Source: Oscillospiraceae bacterium (lineage in GTDB: Bacteria; Bacillota; Clostridia; Oscillospirales; Ruminococcaceae). Taken from it: a stretch of DNA of 43,935 bases. The stretch's first letter is position 1; every line of letters starts with the position of its first letter. Positions 43,076-43,935 of the stretch are shown here, piece after piece. A program made the translations under genes and the position numbers. The DNA lies in assembly GCA_015067145.1 (NCBI GenBank), contig SVNA01000015.1:1-43935 (forward strand), given 5' to 3'. The notes beneath the pieces were generated by a model. The model was not told the DNA's origin. It saw only the letters and a program-made list of their open reading frames with translations, and made no database searches.

Positions 43076-43935
43076 TTATTTTGTCATGCTTGCAACTTCT
43101 GCTGCGAAGTCGTCTTCTTTCTTTTCGAGGCCTTCACCTTTTTCAAAACGTGTGAATGCTACTACTGCGATGTCGCCGCCAAGAGCTTTAGCTGTTGCTT
43201 TTGTGTAGTCTGTGATAGACTGTTTGTCATCTTTAACGAATGCCTGGTCGAGCAAGCAGTTTTCTTTGTAGAATTTTGCGATTCTGCCCATAACCATTTT
43301 TTCAGCGATGTTAGCTGGTTTGCCTTCGTTGATAGCCTGCTGCATGAGAATTTCTTTTTCTTTTTCAAGAACTTCTGGAGCAACGTCAGCTTTGCAGAGG
43401 TAAGATGGGTTTGCTGCAGCAACCTGCATAGCAACGTCTTTACCGTAAGCTTCGAATTCAGCTTTTGCAAAGATTTCGTCGGATGTTTCGAATTTAACGA
43501 GAACACCGTGTGTACCGCCAGCATGGATGTAAGCTACACATGGACCTTCGTATCTTACGAAACGACGGATTTTGAGGTTTTCGCCGATAACAAGGATTTT
43601 TTCCTGAAGACCAGCTTCAACTGTGTTGCCGTCTTCCATTGTTTTTGTCATAAGTTCTTCAACTGTAGCTGGGTTTGTATCAGCAACAATTTTAGCAAGG
43701 TCAGCAACGAATGTTCTGAACTGTTCGTTTTTAGCAACGAAGTCTGTTTCGGAGTTAACTTCGATAACTACACCAACTTTAGCTTCTTTGTCAACTGTAG
43801 CAAATACCATACCTTCAGCAGCGATTCTGCCAGCTTTTTTAGTTGCAGCAGCAAGGCCTTTTTCTCTGAGGTATTCGATTGCTTTTTCGAAATCGCCGTT
43901 GGATTCTGTCAAAGCTTTTTTGCAGTCCATCATGC
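43076..43935 (-). CDS. tsf: translation elongation factor Ts (5' part beyond window edge)
   Basis: Guanine-nucleotide exchange factor for EF-Tu. The visible 285 residues begin in the conserved GMMDCKKALTE segment of the N-terminal domain, so only about 20 residues (UBA-like start) are missing beyond the right edge. The EF-Tu contact segment NSETDFVAKNEQF is present, followed by the core subdomains and a C-terminal module; the protein ends EVASMTK. The strong codon bias (GTT, GAA, AAA, GCA/GCT) fits high expression. rpsB would be expected upstream, outside the window. It ends at a strong terminator. Confidence 0.97.
   Translation of the reverse strand, partial: MMDCKKALTESNGDFEKAIEYLREKGLAAATKKAGRIAAEGMVFATVDKEAKVGVVIEVNSETDFVAKNEQFRTFVADLAKIVADTNPATVEELMTKTMEDGNTVEAGLQEKILVIGENLKIRRFVRYEGPCVAYIHAGGTHGVLVKFETSDEIFAKAEFEAYGKDVAMQVAAANPSYLCKADVAPEVLEKEKEILMQQAINEGKPANIAEKMVMGRIAKFYKENCLLDQAFVKDDKQSITDYTKATAKALGGDIAVVAFTRFEKGEGLEKKEDDFAAEVASMTK

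Overview
The window looks like a piece of a low-GC Gram-positive chromosome (Bacillota, class Clostridia, possibly an Oscillospirales/Ruminococcaceae-type gut bacterium; the lower rank is a guess). The evidence is the AT-rich sequence, strong AGGAGG-type ribosome binding sites with some GTG and TTG starts, PolC-type DNA polymerase III, the SepF/DivIVA division genes, endonuclease-type MutL and a RicA-like protein between miaB and mutS. It is almost entirely core genome. I found 37 protein genes, no tRNA, rRNA, CRISPR array, insertion sequence or phage gene, and no gene-free stretch above about 200 bases. All but three genes lie on the minus strand, so the text below follows transcription from right to left. 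The two edge genes, tsf (right) and rplS (left), are cut by the window.

Right block (43935 to 32365): tsf ends in a strong terminator. A candidate promoter then drives pyrH and frr. A second terminator separates frr from uppS-cdsA-dxr-rseP-ispG-polC. This is the widely conserved translation, isoprenoid, phospholipid, S2P-protease and replicase neighbourhood of Bacillota. polC ends at a terminator shared with a convergent RluA-family pseudouridine synthase on the plus strand, which diverges from radC. radC in turn converges on an AGCS-family alanine/glycine:cation symporter. The symporter diverges from a LysR-type regulator, with a T-N11-A type inverted repeat between them.

Central block (27928 to 7803): one unidirectional run of 17 genes begins with uvrB and uvrA (nucleotide excision repair). 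It continues with miaB, a ricA-like gene, mutS, mutL and miaA (mismatch repair and tRNA A37 modification), a HlyD-like membrane protein, yggS, sepF, ylmH and divIVA (division cluster). After an internal terminator come lspA, rluD, a Cof-type HAD phosphatase and a two-subunit transketolase. Many neighbours overlap or abut, which suggests translational coupling.

Left block (7724 to 1): a large secreted amidase with a glycosyl-hydrolase-like N-terminal part has its own promoter and terminator. An M23/M50 peptidase pair resembling spoIVFA-spoIVFB follows. A small membrane-anchored protein of unknown function (plus strand) converges on that pair. Two radical-SAM-associated genes (TIGR03960/TIGR03936 type) come next, then rplS with a near-consensus promoter and a structured leader that is probably the L19 autoregulatory leader.

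I see no clear novel defence or mobile system. The most interesting points are the orphan HlyD-like protein in the division cluster, the SpoIVFA-like protein with complete M23 zinc ligands, the RicA-like protein with a C-terminal cysteine cluster, the functionally unassigned radical SAM pair, terminators placed directly before lspA and uppS, and the rplS leader.
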